A stretch of 45,567 nucleotides of DNA from Oscillatoriales cyanobacterium (GCA_011390955.1 JAABRM010000058.1:1-45567), one strand, 5' to 3'; counted from the first letter of the stretch, positions 7,321-15,467 are shown. The notes: generated by a model not told the origin, from the letters alone. Numbers and translations: made by a program.

Positions 7321-7794
7321 TTATTCTTCTGCCAAAAGTCGTTGTAATAAGCTTGGGGCCACCCAAAACCCAACCGATCGCAGTCGTTCAAAGGTGGTGG
7401 CTAAATCAATTAACCCGACTCTGGCAGCATCTTTTAAAATGCCAAGTAATCCGATCATGTTTAAGCCCCTTGCTGATGCTATCTGTCGAGCAGCTTTGTC
7501 ATCCAAAATTACTAAATCTGCTGCTAACTGTTCTGCCAATAAAATTGCTTCTCTTTCTCCTGGATCGAGCGGTGCTAAAATCGGATCGGGGTCAACAGTA
7601 ATGGTAATAATTGTTAGCCATTCAGGAGGGCGATCGATCCAATTTTGAACCACTGCTGGAGAGCGATCGGCTTGAAGTTCATCACAAACCGTTTGAGGAA
7701 TGGTGACTTGTCCATATAATTGCGGCAGCAAGTCAATTTGGTCAATCAACAAGAGATAGCAAATGGGAGAGGTATCGGAGACAACGATGGTCAT
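7321..7794 (-). CDS. DUF3368 PIN-domain toxin
   Basis: PIN-fold protein of 157 residues. The N-terminal catalytic aspartate is in IVVSDTSPICYLLLI, the middle acidic residues in VTIPQTVCDELQ and LDPGEREAILLAEQ, and the late aspartates in LVILDDKAARQIA, followed by GLLGILKDAARVGLI. This pattern is the DUF3368 subgroup. It is encoded after, and overlapping by 4 bp (ATGA), a UPF0175-type gene; this pairing is a recurrent toxin-antitoxin arrangement in cyanobacteria. It is probably an RNase held inactive by its partner. Repeat palindromes flank the operon on both sides. Confidence 0.85.
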   Translation of the reverse strand: MTIVVSDTSPICYLLLIDQIDLLPQLYGQVTIPQTVCDELQADRSPAVVQNWIDRPPEWLTIITITVDPDPILAPLDPGEREAILLAEQLAADLVILDDKAARQIASARGLNMIGLLGILKDAARVGLIDLATTFERLRSVGFWVAPSLLQRLLAEE

Positions 7795-8054
7795 GCTCTT
7801 AACTCTCTAATGGTTTGAATGTCTCGTTCTAGTTCGGCGTCGTCATAGTTTAAATAAACTCCCATGCGCTTTAAAAAAGCATGAGTTTCCAGCCGAGAAG
7901 AAAGCCCCAGGATGCGACCTACTTCTGCGGTACTCAGCCCTCCAGAACTGTAGACATCAGCCACAAGCACTTCCAAAACTATGCGCTCGATATGTTTAGA
8001 TTTTCCATCTAATCTTTGGGCGACTTCATCCGGGATGTCAATGGTAATTTGCAT
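7791..8054 (-). CDS. UPF0175 family antitoxin-like protein
   Basis: Small protein of 87 residues beginning MQITIDIPDEVAQRL. A helix-turn-helix-like segment in the middle, YSSGGLSTAEVGRILGLSS, is followed by RLETHAFLKRMGVYLNYDDAELERD, a characteristic UPF0175 tail. It probably binds the operon's DNA and the DUF3368 toxin encoded just downstream, whose start overlaps its stop. The start ATG at 8054 is followed by family-typical sequence. Confidence 0.83.
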   Translation of the reverse strand: MQITIDIPDEVAQRLDGKSKHIERIVLEVLVADVYSSGGLSTAEVGRILGLSSRLETHAFLKRMGVYLNYDDAELERDIQTIRELRA

Positions 8055-8142
8055 ATATGTTTATTTGAAAAAACAGGTTAACCAAGCGTGAGAATCCTAA
8101 CTTTATTATATTGTAGGCGATCGCCCCCCAAACTCGCAAACA

Positions 8143-8208
8143 AGAAACCGGGTTTCTGGGATAACTTTTATATTTATTGGGTAAGGCTAAAAAAGAAACC
8201 CGGTTTCT
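8143..8208. repeat. Third AGAAACCGGGTTTCT paired palindrome
   Basis: AGAAACCGGGTTTCT at 8143-8157 and AGAAACCCGGTTTCT at 8194-8208 around the same GGGATAACTTTTATATTT-type spacer as the copies at 7145 and 7248. The preceding AGGCGATCGCCCCCC linker is also shared. Confidence 0.85.
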
Positions 8209-8237
8209 GGGAGAAGGCGATCGGCTGATTAAACTTG

Positions 8238-8660
8238 TTAATTATCGGAATTATCGGAATTTTCTGGGATCTCTTTAAAAGTCAGTTTATGTTGAGATTG
8301 CAAAAAGCAAATTTCAAATTTATCAAAAATATCTGTTTTTCCTAAAATATTCATATTTACGTTCAGGCGATCGGAAAAACCAACTCGACAAAGAACCCGA
8401 ACCGATCCTAACTGAACCGTTAATAAATTTAGATAAACTGGAATCAAGCTACCATCTCCAACTTGCAAATAAATTTTCTTACCTTGACGATAATCAAAAC
8501 CCATACCTGCGGCAATTCCCGCTTCAATTACCGTATATTCTGCCCCCGAATCAATATAAACTTCTAAGGGAACCCAACAATCGGGAAACTTGATGCCGAT
8601 GGGAATTATCGGTTGATAAGTTCCGCGAATTTTTTTGTAATCAAAGCGGATAATTGCCAT
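8238..8660 (-). CDS. Retropepsin-like aspartic protease family protein
   Basis: Protein of 140 residues with a single retropepsin-type active-site motif, YIDSGAEYTVIE (DSGA in place of the usual D(T/S)GA). Later comes the hydrophobic ILGKTDIF, which matches the conserved ILGxDxL-type segment. Such proteins dimerise to form one active site. Similar short genes are frequent in cyanobacteria, but their substrates are unknown. The gene lies 2 bp after a DUF5678 gene on the same strand, and the two probably form one operon. The C-terminus ends in a short repeated NSDNSDN. Confidence 0.75.
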   Translation of the reverse strand: MAIIRFDYKKIRGTYQPIIPIGIKFPDCWVPLEVYIDSGAEYTVIEAGIAAGMGFDYRQGKKIYLQVGDGSLIPVYLNLLTVQLGSVRVLCRVGFSDRLNVNMNILGKTDIFDKFEICFLQSQHKLTFKEIPENSDNSDN

Positions 8661-8662
8661 AA

Positions 8663-8917
8663 TTAAAGGAGAAATTCTTGAACGTCATCGTGATAAGGAA
8701 CCCGAACCGTAAAAGGCATCCAATCTAACTTTTGATTTTGAAACGGTGCATAAACCTCTTGGTAAGAATCACCAATTCCGACGATTTCACCATTCATCAC
8801 CGCCACAATTTTACCGGGATATTTATCAATCAGTTCATCCAGATGTTCCGCAAGCCAGCGATCGTGAGATTGCAGGATGGTCTTACCTTTTTTTATATTT
8901 TGAGTGTTACTATTCAT
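8663..8917 (-). CDS. DUF5678-like small protein
   Basis: Protein of about 84 residues containing HDRWLAEHLDELIDKYPGKIVAVMNGEIVGIGDSYQEVY, which I recognise as the DUF5678 pattern; its function is unknown. The frame is open to 8986, but the ATG at 8917 has an AGGAAA ribosome binding site at proper distance, so I use it. It is the first gene of a likely two-gene operon with the retropepsin-like gene. The C-terminal MPFTVRVPYHDDVQEFLL may be a docking tail for that partner (inference only). Confidence 0.7.
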   Translation of the reverse strand: MNSNTQNIKKGKTILQSHDRWLAEHLDELIDKYPGKIVAVMNGEIVGIGDSYQEVYAPFQNQKLDWMPFTVRVPYHDDVQEFLL

Positions 8918-9016
8918 GGTGAATTTCCTGGATTTTATGTCTGTATAGGTTGATTTAAAATCGCTGAGTATTTTAAGAGTCTCCATTTTCGCTTGTCACC
9001 AAAAATTATTGTCAAG

Positions 9017-9079
9017 GGTGCGTTACGGCGGATTGTCGCATTTCCTGCTGACTCAAAATTTTTCACCGCCTAACGCACC
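9017..9079. repeat. GGTGCGTTA dispersed palindrome
   Basis: GGTGCGTTACGGCGG (9017-9031) is the near-perfect inverse of CCGCCTAACGCACC (9066-9079). This is a widespread palindrome type in cyanobacterial intergenic DNA. It sits between the DUF5678 gene and the 3' end of the Bro-N-like gene. Confidence 0.7.
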
Positions 9080-9096
9080 ATACCGAATGACTAAAC

Positions 9097-9816
9097 TTAC
9101 ATTTCTAAAATATCATTCGTAAATTCAGAAATTTTTTTAGCCACCATATAGCAAGTCTTGGCGCATTGGTCATTGCCTTGTGTGCCAGTCTTCATTATTT
9201 TTCGCCCTGACAAATCCTCAGCGAATCCAATAAGAGTCAATTCACTGGCAGTAGCATGGTCTCGCCAATTGTCTTTTTCCGATAATCCTTTCTCTCTACG
9301 CAAACCTTTAGCACTCCGACCAAATACTCCTTGATAAATTTGATCTGTGCAAATAGCATAACCCATTTTATACACACCATGACTCTGAAGAACATCAGTA
9401 AATTGACGACGAATTTTTTTGCCTCTAATCCTCGTTTCCTGCCATTCTAAATTATCTAGATTTTTTTGACTATGATTAACTATTTCAGTAGCTACAGTAA
9501 TATCCCGCCTGGGAAGTTTTTGAGATATACTTAGCTTTGACCGGCGAGACTTATGTTGAATTACTTTAGGAAGTAAGCTAATGATATAAGCCAACCCCTC
9601 ACGATCAGTTACAGGAATTTCACGCTGACCACGTCCTGAAAATTTAAAAAATCGACATTTTGTTAAAACTTCTGGATAACTGGTCATTAGACATTTCCAA
9701 ATATAATGTTGACTCTTTTTTTGCTTTATTGTTGCAGCAATGCAATCATACACACTGAAGTATCCATCAGGGGTACGCCGAATAGTTGCGTTATCAAATT
9801 CAGGAAGAAAAGACAT
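9097..9816 (-). CDS. Bro-N/antirepressor-like protein (DinD/KilA-like)
   Basis: Protein of 239 residues. The N-terminal half (RRTPDGYFSVYDCIAATI, then KCRFFKFSGRGQREIPVTDREGLAYIISLLP) resembles the Bro-N DNA-binding module of phage antirepressors. The C-terminal part (YAICTDQIYQGVFGRSAK, WRDHATASELTLIGFAEDL, NDQCAKTCYMVAKKI) resembles the tail of DinD-like and phage antirepressor proteins. Such proteins usually relieve prophage repression or respond to DNA damage. No structural phage genes are near, so this may be a lone remnant. It is followed upstream by a tRNA-like gene and a winged-helix gene on the same strand. Recognition is by pattern only. Confidence 0.6.
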   Translation of the reverse strand: MSFLPEFDNATIRRTPDGYFSVYDCIAATIKQKKSQHYIWKCLMTSYPEVLTKCRFFKFSGRGQREIPVTDREGLAYIISLLPKVIQHKSRRSKLSISQKLPRRDITVATEIVNHSQKNLDNLEWQETRIRGKKIRRQFTDVLQSHGVYKMGYAICTDQIYQGVFGRSAKGLRREKGLSEKDNWRDHATASELTLIGFAEDLSGRKIMKTGTQGNDQCAKTCYMVAKKISEFTNDILEM

Positions 9817-9899
9817 AAGTCCTCCATGAAAGTGTAAAAAAAATAAAAATGGATCGTATAATGGAGGACAGATATATGTACCTCCATCTTGATCTAGTT

Positions 9900-9997
9900 T
9901 GTCAGCGGCGGGGATTGAACCCGCAAGGTTTGGAGCGCCAACTCCTTTAACCGTCCGATTGCACCTCGGATGCGTTTACCATTTTCGCCACGCTGAC
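9900..9997 (-). tRNA. Unusual class II tRNA-like gene
   Basis: On the minus strand, acceptor arms GTCAGCG and CGCTGAC pair perfectly. The D-arm is GCG-loop-CGC with the GG dinucleotide, the anticodon stem is TCCGA/TCGGA, and the T-arm GCGGG-TTCAATC-CCCGC is canonical. An extended variable region of 29 nt can form GGTT/AACC plus GGAG/CTCC, which makes it class II. The body resembles tRNA-Leu, but the 7-nt loop GGTGCAA puts UGC in the anticodon position and lacks the universal U33. No CCA is encoded; the discriminator would be A at 9900. It may be a pseudo-tRNA, a phage-type tRNA or a novel decoder. Confidence 0.6.
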
Positions 9998-10032
9998 CTA
10001 TCAAGTTGTGTTTTTTGTAGACCGGCAGAAGA

Positions 10033-10683
10033 TTACTTAGCCGGTCTATCAAACTCTTCTAGTAAATTTTCCAAATAGGATTCGAGATGAGTCGGAGATT
10101 GATTCTCCAAATCGGTAACCCTTTTTTCAAGCGCTGCGATTCGTTCTAACGCTTTTTGTAAAATTTCAACGACCGCTGGTGGTTTTGATCCTGGTAATTT
10201 TTCATTTCCTTTTTCTGGAGATGAATCCATTTCTGACGATGAACCTTTATTTGCAACAGTATTCAGAAAATCATGTTTTGGTGTTTCGTTGTTGGAAACA
10301 GTGACAGGGATATCATTTACTGGTTTTTTGTGTTCTATTTGATTGATCGAATTACTAGATTCTTGCGTTGCTTCGTCTTCCTTTATGTTGAAAAAATAAT
10401 ACGAAGGGCGTCTCCCGCTACCCGGTTCACAATGAAGATATCCATCATCAACTAAATCACTCAAGCAACGACGAATTAAGGACTCTGCGCTCCCTCGGAT
10501 TAAAGGATTTGACTCAGATTGAATCATAGTCTTCGCTTGTTGGACTGTGAACTTTTTTTCTTCACTGCTTTCTATTTGTTTTGCGTAACTAAGAATATTT
10601 TGCTTAACAAGAGCTAATACTGGCGCTTCTGAGTTGAAAGGCTCATACTCAAGATCGATCAAGGCTTCAGAGGTTTTGTTCAT
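10033..10683 (-). CDS. Winged-helix-like protein with C-terminal coiled coil
   Basis: I do not recognise a named family. The 216-residue protein has an N-terminal region (about 25-100) with VQQAKTMIQSESNPLIRGSAESLIRRCLSDLVDDGYL followed by GSGRRPSYYFF, which looks like a winged helix with a wing hairpin. A low-complexity polar linker covers about 105-170. The C-terminus, EILQKALERIAALEKRVTDLENQ, is a leucine-heptad coiled coil and should cause oligomerisation. It could be a regulator or a replication/partition accessory protein. It lies 35 bp upstream of the tRNA-like gene on the same strand. A nested dyad about 180 bp upstream may be its operator. Confidence 0.55.
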   Translation of the reverse strand: MNKTSEALIDLEYEPFNSEAPVLALVKQNILSYAKQIESSEEKKFTVQQAKTMIQSESNPLIRGSAESLIRRCLSDLVDDGYLHCEPGSGRRPSYYFFNIKEDEATQESSNSINQIEHKKPVNDIPVTVSNNETPKHDFLNTVANKGSSSEMDSSPEKGNEKLPGSKPPAVVEILQKALERIAALEKRVTDLENQSPTHLESYLENLLEEFDRPAK

Positions 10684-11243
10684 TTTGCTTAAGTCCTAGT
10701 TTGTTTCATAAAATTTATGATAGCACACAAAAATCCAAAAGCAAATAAAAAATTTTTTGACTTGTGTTGATTAAAAAATCAATACTAGACGGTTTTTAAG
10801 TGTTAATCTTGCAATTCCCTTATATCAGGAAAAAGTATTATGTGTTAAGGGTTTCAAGCTTTGAGCAATATCTATCAGATTAAATTGCAATACGTTAATC
10901 TGATATTAATCGCCTTGCTCAATCCCAAATAATTGTTGCTATTGAGAAAAAGCTTTTGGATTTATTAATAAAAAAATAATTTGCTTTTCGTGTTGTTGGG
11001 TTGACTCGTAGCTTTCTAAGATTTTCTTGATTTTCAGGAATTACGCACTTACACCACGGGTAGCGTGTGTAAAATTTTGCCCACTCTACTGATAGTGCTT
11101 AATCATTCAATCTGCGTAAAGGGACTGAGGAATGAGATGATCTAAGGTGAAAAGCGAAGTGCTTGCTTCTTCGCAGGAATGACAGTATTCGCACAAAAAA
11201 TTAGCCCGCTGACGAATGCGTTGACGAGTGGCGATGCTGATAG
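10684..11243. other. AT-rich gene-free region with nested dyad symmetry
   Basis: I see no gene here. Nested inverted repeats occupy 10861-10922: TTGAGCAA (10861-10868) and TTGCTCAA (10915-10922) outside, ATCAGATTAA (10874-10883) and TTAATCTGAT (10895-10904) inside, all perfect. This could be an operator for the winged-helix gene, a transcribed hairpin, or a replication-type site. A smaller dyad TTACAC/GTGTAA lies near 11050. A short frame at 11179 reads antisense into the pseudogene and is not supported. Confidence 0.4.
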
Positions 11244-11548
11244 TCATGACTTAGCAATAATCCGGGCGTTTATTAGGGTGAAAATGCGATCGAGTTCGGT
11301 AATTCCGGCGAGTTCGGAAGCCACTGCGGTCTTGGGGTTTCCCCAAGTAGAGCAACTGGCGCCAAGTGGCGCCAAGTGGCGTAGGTTTCTTCCGGAGTGA
11401 GCAGGTTGGCTTTTTTGCGCGAAATCAGGGTTTCTAGGCCAGCTTGCAGTTCATCGGTAAACTTAAATAAGTTGAGTCCCCGAACTTTTTGCAGCTTAAT
11501 GCCGCCTTCAACCCAAGATGATGGCTGTACCATTGTTTTCACAATCAT
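11244..11548 (-). pseudogene. Frameshifted conserved hypothetical gene
   Basis: The N-terminal frame starts at ATG 11548 and encodes VQPSSWVEGGIKLQKVRGLNLFKF up to LLTPEETYA. The natural continuation, ELAGITELDRIFTLINARIIAKS then stop at 11244, is in a different frame. Between them lie a 17-bp palindrome CTTGGGGTTTCCCCAAG (about 11332-11348) and a 10-bp tandem duplication TGGCGCCAAG (about 11358-11381), which look like the insertion that broke the frame. The intact family is a small cyanobacterial protein of unknown function. Unless the ribosome shifts here, the product is truncated with an aberrant tail. Confidence 0.65.
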
Positions 11549-11585
11549 GGCGATTAATCCTATCCTCAAGCGCGATCGCATCTAG

Positions 11586-11630
11586 ATCGCAATCTATATC
11601 GCAATCTATATCGCAATCTATATATATAAT
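11586..11630 (+). promoter_or_regulatory. 12-bp tandem repeats abutting a -10-like box upstream of leuS
   Basis: ATCGCAATCTAT is repeated three times at 11586-11621 and runs directly into ATATATAAT, giving a TATAAT box at 11625-11630. That is about 140 bp before the leuS start. The repeats fill the position where the -35 region and activator sites would be. Promoter use is inferred. Confidence 0.4.
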
Positions 11631-11768
11631 AGTGCCCCAGTCAAGCTAAGGCATTTTTCAGATTAGCCCCAACCCCCAACAAGCAAGCAACAACCAATAA
11701 CGAATAACCAATCAAAGCATATCCCCGGATATAATATCGATGACCGCAAGACAGCAGGAGTGATTTTC

Positions 11769-14327
11769 GTGGAGTCAAAATATAACCCCGCGTCCATTGA
11801 AGAAAAATGGCAGCAGACTTGGATCGAGCAAAACGCCGATCGCACAGAGGAGAATAGCCAAAAGCCAAAATTCTATACTCTGTCGATGTTTCCCTACCCA
11901 TCCGGCAATCTACACATGGGTCATGTGCGGGTTTACACTATTACTGATGTGATTGCCCGATTGAAGCGAATGCAAGGTTATCGGGTACTTAATCCAATGG
12001 GATGGGATGCTTTTGGTTTGCCCGCAGAAAATGCGGCGATCGAGCGAGGAATTCATCCGGCAAAATGGACTTATCAAAATATTGCCCAAATGAAAGGGCA
12101 ATTGCAGAAATTGGGCATTTCTTTTGACTGGAATCGGGAAGTGACCACTTGTTCCCCGGACTATTATAAATGGACCCAGTGGATTTTCTTGCAATTCTAT
12201 CAAGCAGGTCTGGCTTATCAAAAAGAAGCTGCGGTGAATTGGGACCCCATCGACCAAACAGTTTTAGCCAATGAACAAGTAGATAATGAGGGGCGATCGT
12301 GGCGATCGGGGGCGATCGTTGAACGCAAACTATTGCGGCAATGGTTCCTCAAAATTACCGACTATGCCGAACAATTATTAAATGACTTAGATAAACTCAC
12401 CGGATGGCCCGATCGCGTCAAATTGATGCAAGCAAATTGGATCGGCAAATCCACCGGGGCTTATTTAGAATTTCCCATTGTGGGAATGGATGAAAAAATC
12501 GGCGTATTTACCACTCGTCCCGACACGGTTTATGGGGTAACTTATGTGGTTTTAGCCCCCGAACATCCCCTCACCCCTCGCGTCACTACCGCAGATAGAA
12601 AAGCTGCCGTAGAAACATTTATCAAAGAAGTGGGTAGCCAAAGTGAATTAGAACGCACTGCGGAAGATAAACCCAAGCGCGGTATTCCCACTGGAGGCAA
12701 AGCCATTAATCCTTTTACTGGGGAAGAAATTCCCATTTGGATTGCGGATTATGTCCTCTATGAATATGGCACTGGGGCAGTCATGGGAGTTCCTGCCCAT
12801 GATATTCGTGATTTTAAATTTTCCCGTGAAAATAACCTGGGAATTAAAACCGTAATTGTCCCCAATAATACGGAAACTGCCGAACCCTTAAAAGAAGCCT
12901 ATACCGAACCGGGAATAATGATTAATTCCGGGGAATTTGATGGCATGGATTCTACTCAAGGAAAACAGGCAATTATCGATAAAGCAGAAACAGAAGGTTG
13001 GGGGAAAGCGCGAATCCAATATCGCCTAAGAGATTGGCTGATTTCCCGTCAACGTTATTGGGGTGCGCCCATTCCCGTGATTCACTGTCCCAGTTGTGGA
13101 ACTGTCCCGGTTCCTGATGCAGATTTGCCGGTAAAATTACCGGAAGATGTGGAATTTTCTGGTCGTGGGGCGAGTCCTTTAGCCAAGTTAGAAAACTGGG
13201 TAAATGTGCCTTGTCCCAGTTGTGGCGAACCGGCAAAACGGGAAACCGATACGATGGATACTTTTATTGATTCTTCCTGGTATTTCTTGCGTTATGCCGA
13301 TGCCAAAAATGAGCAAGTAGCTTTTGAAAAAGCTAAGGTAAATGACTGGTTGCCCGTGGATCAATATGTGGGGGGAATTGAACACGCCATTCTACATTTG
13401 CTTTATTCTCGGTTCTTTACCAAAGTATTGCGCGATCGCGGCTTATGTAACTTTGACGAACCATTCCAACGGCTATTAACTCAAGGCATGGTACAAGCCA
13501 TGACCTACAAAAATCGTACCACTGGGAAATATATTCCCCCAGCCCAAGTTAATCCCAACGACCCCAAAGATCCCATCACCGGGGAACCCTTGGAAGTCTT
13601 CTATGAAAAGATGTCCAAATCTAAATATAATGGCGTTGACCCATTAGAAGTCATGGCCAAATATGGGGCAGATACAGCGCGGATGTTTATCCTATTTAAA
13701 GCCCCCCCAGAAAAAGATTTAGAATGGGATGATGCAGACGTAGAAGGACAATCTCGCTTTTTAAATCGGGTGTGGCGCTTAGTCACCGAATTTAATGGCA
13801 ATGCCCCTAAATCTATCAAGACTGATAAATTAGATAAAGCCGAAAAAGACTTACGGCGGGCAGTCCATACAGCCATCAAAGAAATCACCGAAGATTTAGA
13901 TGGAGAATATCAATTTAACACGGCAATTTCTGAGTTAATGAAACTCAGTAACGCCTTAACTGAAGCTAAATGCACTAATTCTCCGGTTTATGGCGAAGGT
14001 ATCGAAACCTTAATTATGTTACTTGCCCCATTTGCCCCGCATATTGCGGAGGAATTATGGCAAATTCGCGGCTATCAAAACTCAGTCCATACTCAACCTT
14101 GGCCAAAAGCTGACCCCGATGCTTTAGTCCTGGATGAAATCACCTTAGTGATTCAAATTATGGGCAAAACTCGCGGCACAATTCAAGCCCCTGCGGGCTT
14201 AGATAAAGCGGCATTAGAACAATGTGCCCGTGACTCAGAAATTTACCAACGCTATATTGGCGATGCTGAAGTGAAAAAAGTCATTGTCGTCCCCGATAAA
14301 TTAGTCAACTTTGTCGTGGCGAAATAA
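11769..14327 (+). CDS. leuS: Leucyl-tRNA synthetase
   Basis: Class I aminoacyl-tRNA synthetase of about 852 residues charging tRNA-Leu. The HIGH-type motif is in [16 protein letters not shown] near residue 40. The large CP1 editing domain, including the TTRPDTVYG segment, follows, then a zinc-ribbon-like part with two CPSCG motifs, the KMSKSKYNG loop, and the anticodon-binding C-terminus. The frame is open from GTG 11760, but AGGAG at 11756-11760 is correctly spaced (8 bp) for the GTG at 11769, which gives the family-typical start [14 protein letters not shown]. The gene stands alone. Its 3' side is a palindromic repeat that may act as a terminator. I see no T-box leader. Confidence 0.97.
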   Translation: MESKYNPASIEEKWQQTWIEQNADRTEENSQKPKFYTLSMFPYPSGNLHMGHVRVYTITDVIARLKRMQGYRVLNPMGWDAFGLPAENAAIERGIHPAKWTYQNIAQMKGQLQKLGISFDWNREVTTCSPDYYKWTQWIFLQFYQAGLAYQKEAAVNWDPIDQTVLANEQVDNEGRSWRSGAIVERKLLRQWFLKITDYAEQLLNDLDKLTGWPDRVKLMQANWIGKSTGAYLEFPIVGMDEKIGVFTTRPDTVYGVTYVVLAPEHPLTPRVTTADRKAAVETFIKEVGSQSELERTAEDKPKRGIPTGGKAINPFTGEEIPIWIADYVLYEYGTGAVMGVPAHDIRDFKFSRENNLGIKTVIVPNNTETAEPLKEAYTEPGIMINSGEFDGMDSTQGKQAIIDKAETEGWGKARIQYRLRDWLISRQRYWGAPIPVIHCPSCGTVPVPDADLPVKLPEDVEFSGRGASPLAKLENWVNVPCPSCGEPAKRETDTMDTFIDSSWYFLRYADAKNEQVAFEKAKVNDWLPVDQYVGGIEHAILHLLYSRFFTKVLRDRGLCNFDEPFQRLLTQGMVQAMTYKNRTTGKYIPPAQVNPNDPKDPITGEPLEVFYEKMSKSKYNGVDPLEVMAKYGADTARMFILFKAPPEKDLEWDDADVEGQSRFLNRVWRLVTEFNGNAPKSIKTDKLDKAEKDLRRAVHTAIKEITEDLDGEYQFNTAISELMKLSNALTEAKCTNSPVYGEGIETLIMLLAPFAPHIAEELWQIRGYQNSVHTQPWPKADPDALVLDEITLVIQIMGKTRGTIQAPAGLDKAALEQCARDSEIYQRYIGDAEVKKVIVVPDKLVNFVVAK

Positions 14328-14329
14328 AC

Positions 14330-14396
14330 AGAAACCGGGTTTCTTGAAGAAACCCGGTTTCTAAGCCCTCGTAGATCGTTCAGAAACCGGGTTTCT
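14330..14396. repeat. AGAAACCGGGTTTCT palindromes after leuS
   Basis: Three 15-bp units lie at 14330-14344, 14348-14362 and 14382-14396. The first starts 3 bp after the leuS stop. The module from 14348 to about 14400 (two palindromes around AGCCCTCGTAGATCGTTC) is duplicated beyond the MITE at 14559-14611. Confidence 0.8.
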
Positions 14397-14413
14397 TTTG
14401 TGGAAATCACAGT

Positions 14414-14541
14414 TAAGTAGGTGAACATAATTAATTGCACTTTTCGTTCTTCGCCGATAGGCTGTGGATTCCCGCATTCGCGGGAATGACAGTTTTTTTC
14501 TCATGGGATCTGTGCTGCATTTATTTCTGCCCATCTACTTA
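14414..14541. mobile_element. MITE-like element, family A, copy 2
   Basis: 128 bp with termini TAAGTAGGTGAACATAATTA at the left, and at the right the reverse complement of TAAGTAGATGGGCAGAAATA. The internal hairpin is ATTCCCGCATTCGCGGGAAT. It is nearly identical in layout to the copy at 38205-38333. It sits between two copies of a 52-bp palindromic module. Confidence 0.85.
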
Positions 14542-14558
14542 TCTGTGGGAAACAAATA

Positions 14559-14611
14559 AGAAACCCGGTTTCTTAGTCCTCGCAGATCGTTCAGAAACCC
14601 GGTTTCTTTTC
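14559..14611. repeat. Second copy of the 52-bp palindrome module
   Basis: AGAAACCCGGTTTCT (14559-14573), then TAGTCCTCGCAGATCGTTC, then AGAAACCCGGTTTCT (14593-14607). It differs from 14348-14400 at only a few positions. Immediately after it comes a TTTGTGTCCTTTGTG-type repeat that leads into the DUF29 gene. Confidence 0.8.
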
Positions 14612-14653
14612 CTCTTTGTGTCCTTTGTGTCTTTGTGGTAAAAACACCTAACC

Positions 14654-15127
14654 ATGAAAAATCAAAATCTCTATGAACAAGACTTTAATCAATGGCTAAA
14701 TAGTCAAATTCAGCAAATTAAACAACATCAGTTTGAACGGATTGATTGGGAGCATTTACTTTTAGAATTAGAGGACATGGGCAAAGCTGAAAAGCGGGCA
14801 TTCGTGAGTAATTTAACTATTTTAATTGCTCATTTACTTAACTTGACCATTCAATCTGATGCCCCCGATACCATGAAAGGAAGTTGGTATAGTTCCGTCA
14901 CCGAACATCGTTTCCGGGTTCTCAAAGACTTAGAAGCAAATCCTTCTTTTAAAAACTATATCCATGAAATCATTTCCAAAGCTTATGACGATGCGCGAAA
15001 ACTAGCGATTAAGGAAAGTAAAAATGCTAAATTAGGGGTGAGACAACCCGCGCAAAAAGAATATCCTCTAGATTGTCCGTTTACCATTGAACAGTTATTA
15101 GATGAAGAATTTTATAGCGATAATTAG
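14654..15127 (+). CDS. DUF29 family protein
   Basis: Protein of 157 residues matching the DUF29 pattern common in cyanobacteria. It starts NLYEQDFNQWLNSQIQQIKQ, then WEHLLLELEDMGKAEKRAF, LIAHLLNLTIQ and the SWYSSVTEHRFRVLKDLE segment, ending CPFTIEQLLDEEFYSDN. It is mainly helical with no membrane segment, and its function is unknown. Genes of this family are often multicopy and associated with repeats; here it is isolated, with repeats on both sides. Confidence 0.83.
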   Translation: MKNQNLYEQDFNQWLNSQIQQIKQHQFERIDWEHLLLELEDMGKAEKRAFVSNLTILIAHLLNLTIQSDAPDTMKGSWYSSVTEHRFRVLKDLEANPSFKNYIHEIISKAYDDARKLAIKESKNAKLGVRQPAQKEYPLDCPFTIEQLLDEEFYSDN

Positions 15128-15213
15128 TAACTACATGGTTCAGGCAATAGAAACTCCAGAACGGGCGATAGATCGCTTCTCTTCCCTCTCTGTGCCTTTC
15201 TGTGTCTCTGTGG

Positions 15214-15363
15214 TATAGTAATTTCAAATAAAAGTGATACAGCTATTGGAGATCGCTATATGTGAAAAAAACCGGTTTATTGCCTGTAACGATTCTAATG
15301 TTGGGTTTCGTTCCTCAACCCAACCTACAAAATAATGTATCATTCTTATTTGAAAATACTATA
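15214..15363. mobile_element. MITE-like element, family B
   Basis: 150 bp with 28-bp imperfect terminal inverted repeats, 25 of 28 identical: TATAGTAATTTCAAATAAAA at 15214, and at 15336-15363 the reverse complement of TATAGTATTTTCAAATAAGA. The interior has a hairpin GTTGGGTT/TCAACCCAAC (15300-15324), itself a common cyanobacterial palindrome. The element ends 105 bp before the XRE-ImmA gene, so it may influence its promoter. There is no transposase. Confidence 0.8.
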
Positions 15364-15467
15364 AATTCCAGAGTAAAAACCTGACATTTAATCTTAAACC
15401 GTAAATTAAAATCTGACAATGTTAGACCGATCGGTTATCTTGATAGTGTAATGACATTGCATGAGAT

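Noticed and set aside
7145-8208. CRISPR-like repeated AGAAACCGGGTTTCT units
   Set aside because: The units are palindrome pairs with conserved centres, irregular spacing, and genes between copies.
11641-11768. T-box or leader riboswitch upstream of leuS
   Set aside because: No T-box sequence, specifier stem or antiterminator could be found; the leader is mostly tandem repeat and a short AT-rich stretch.
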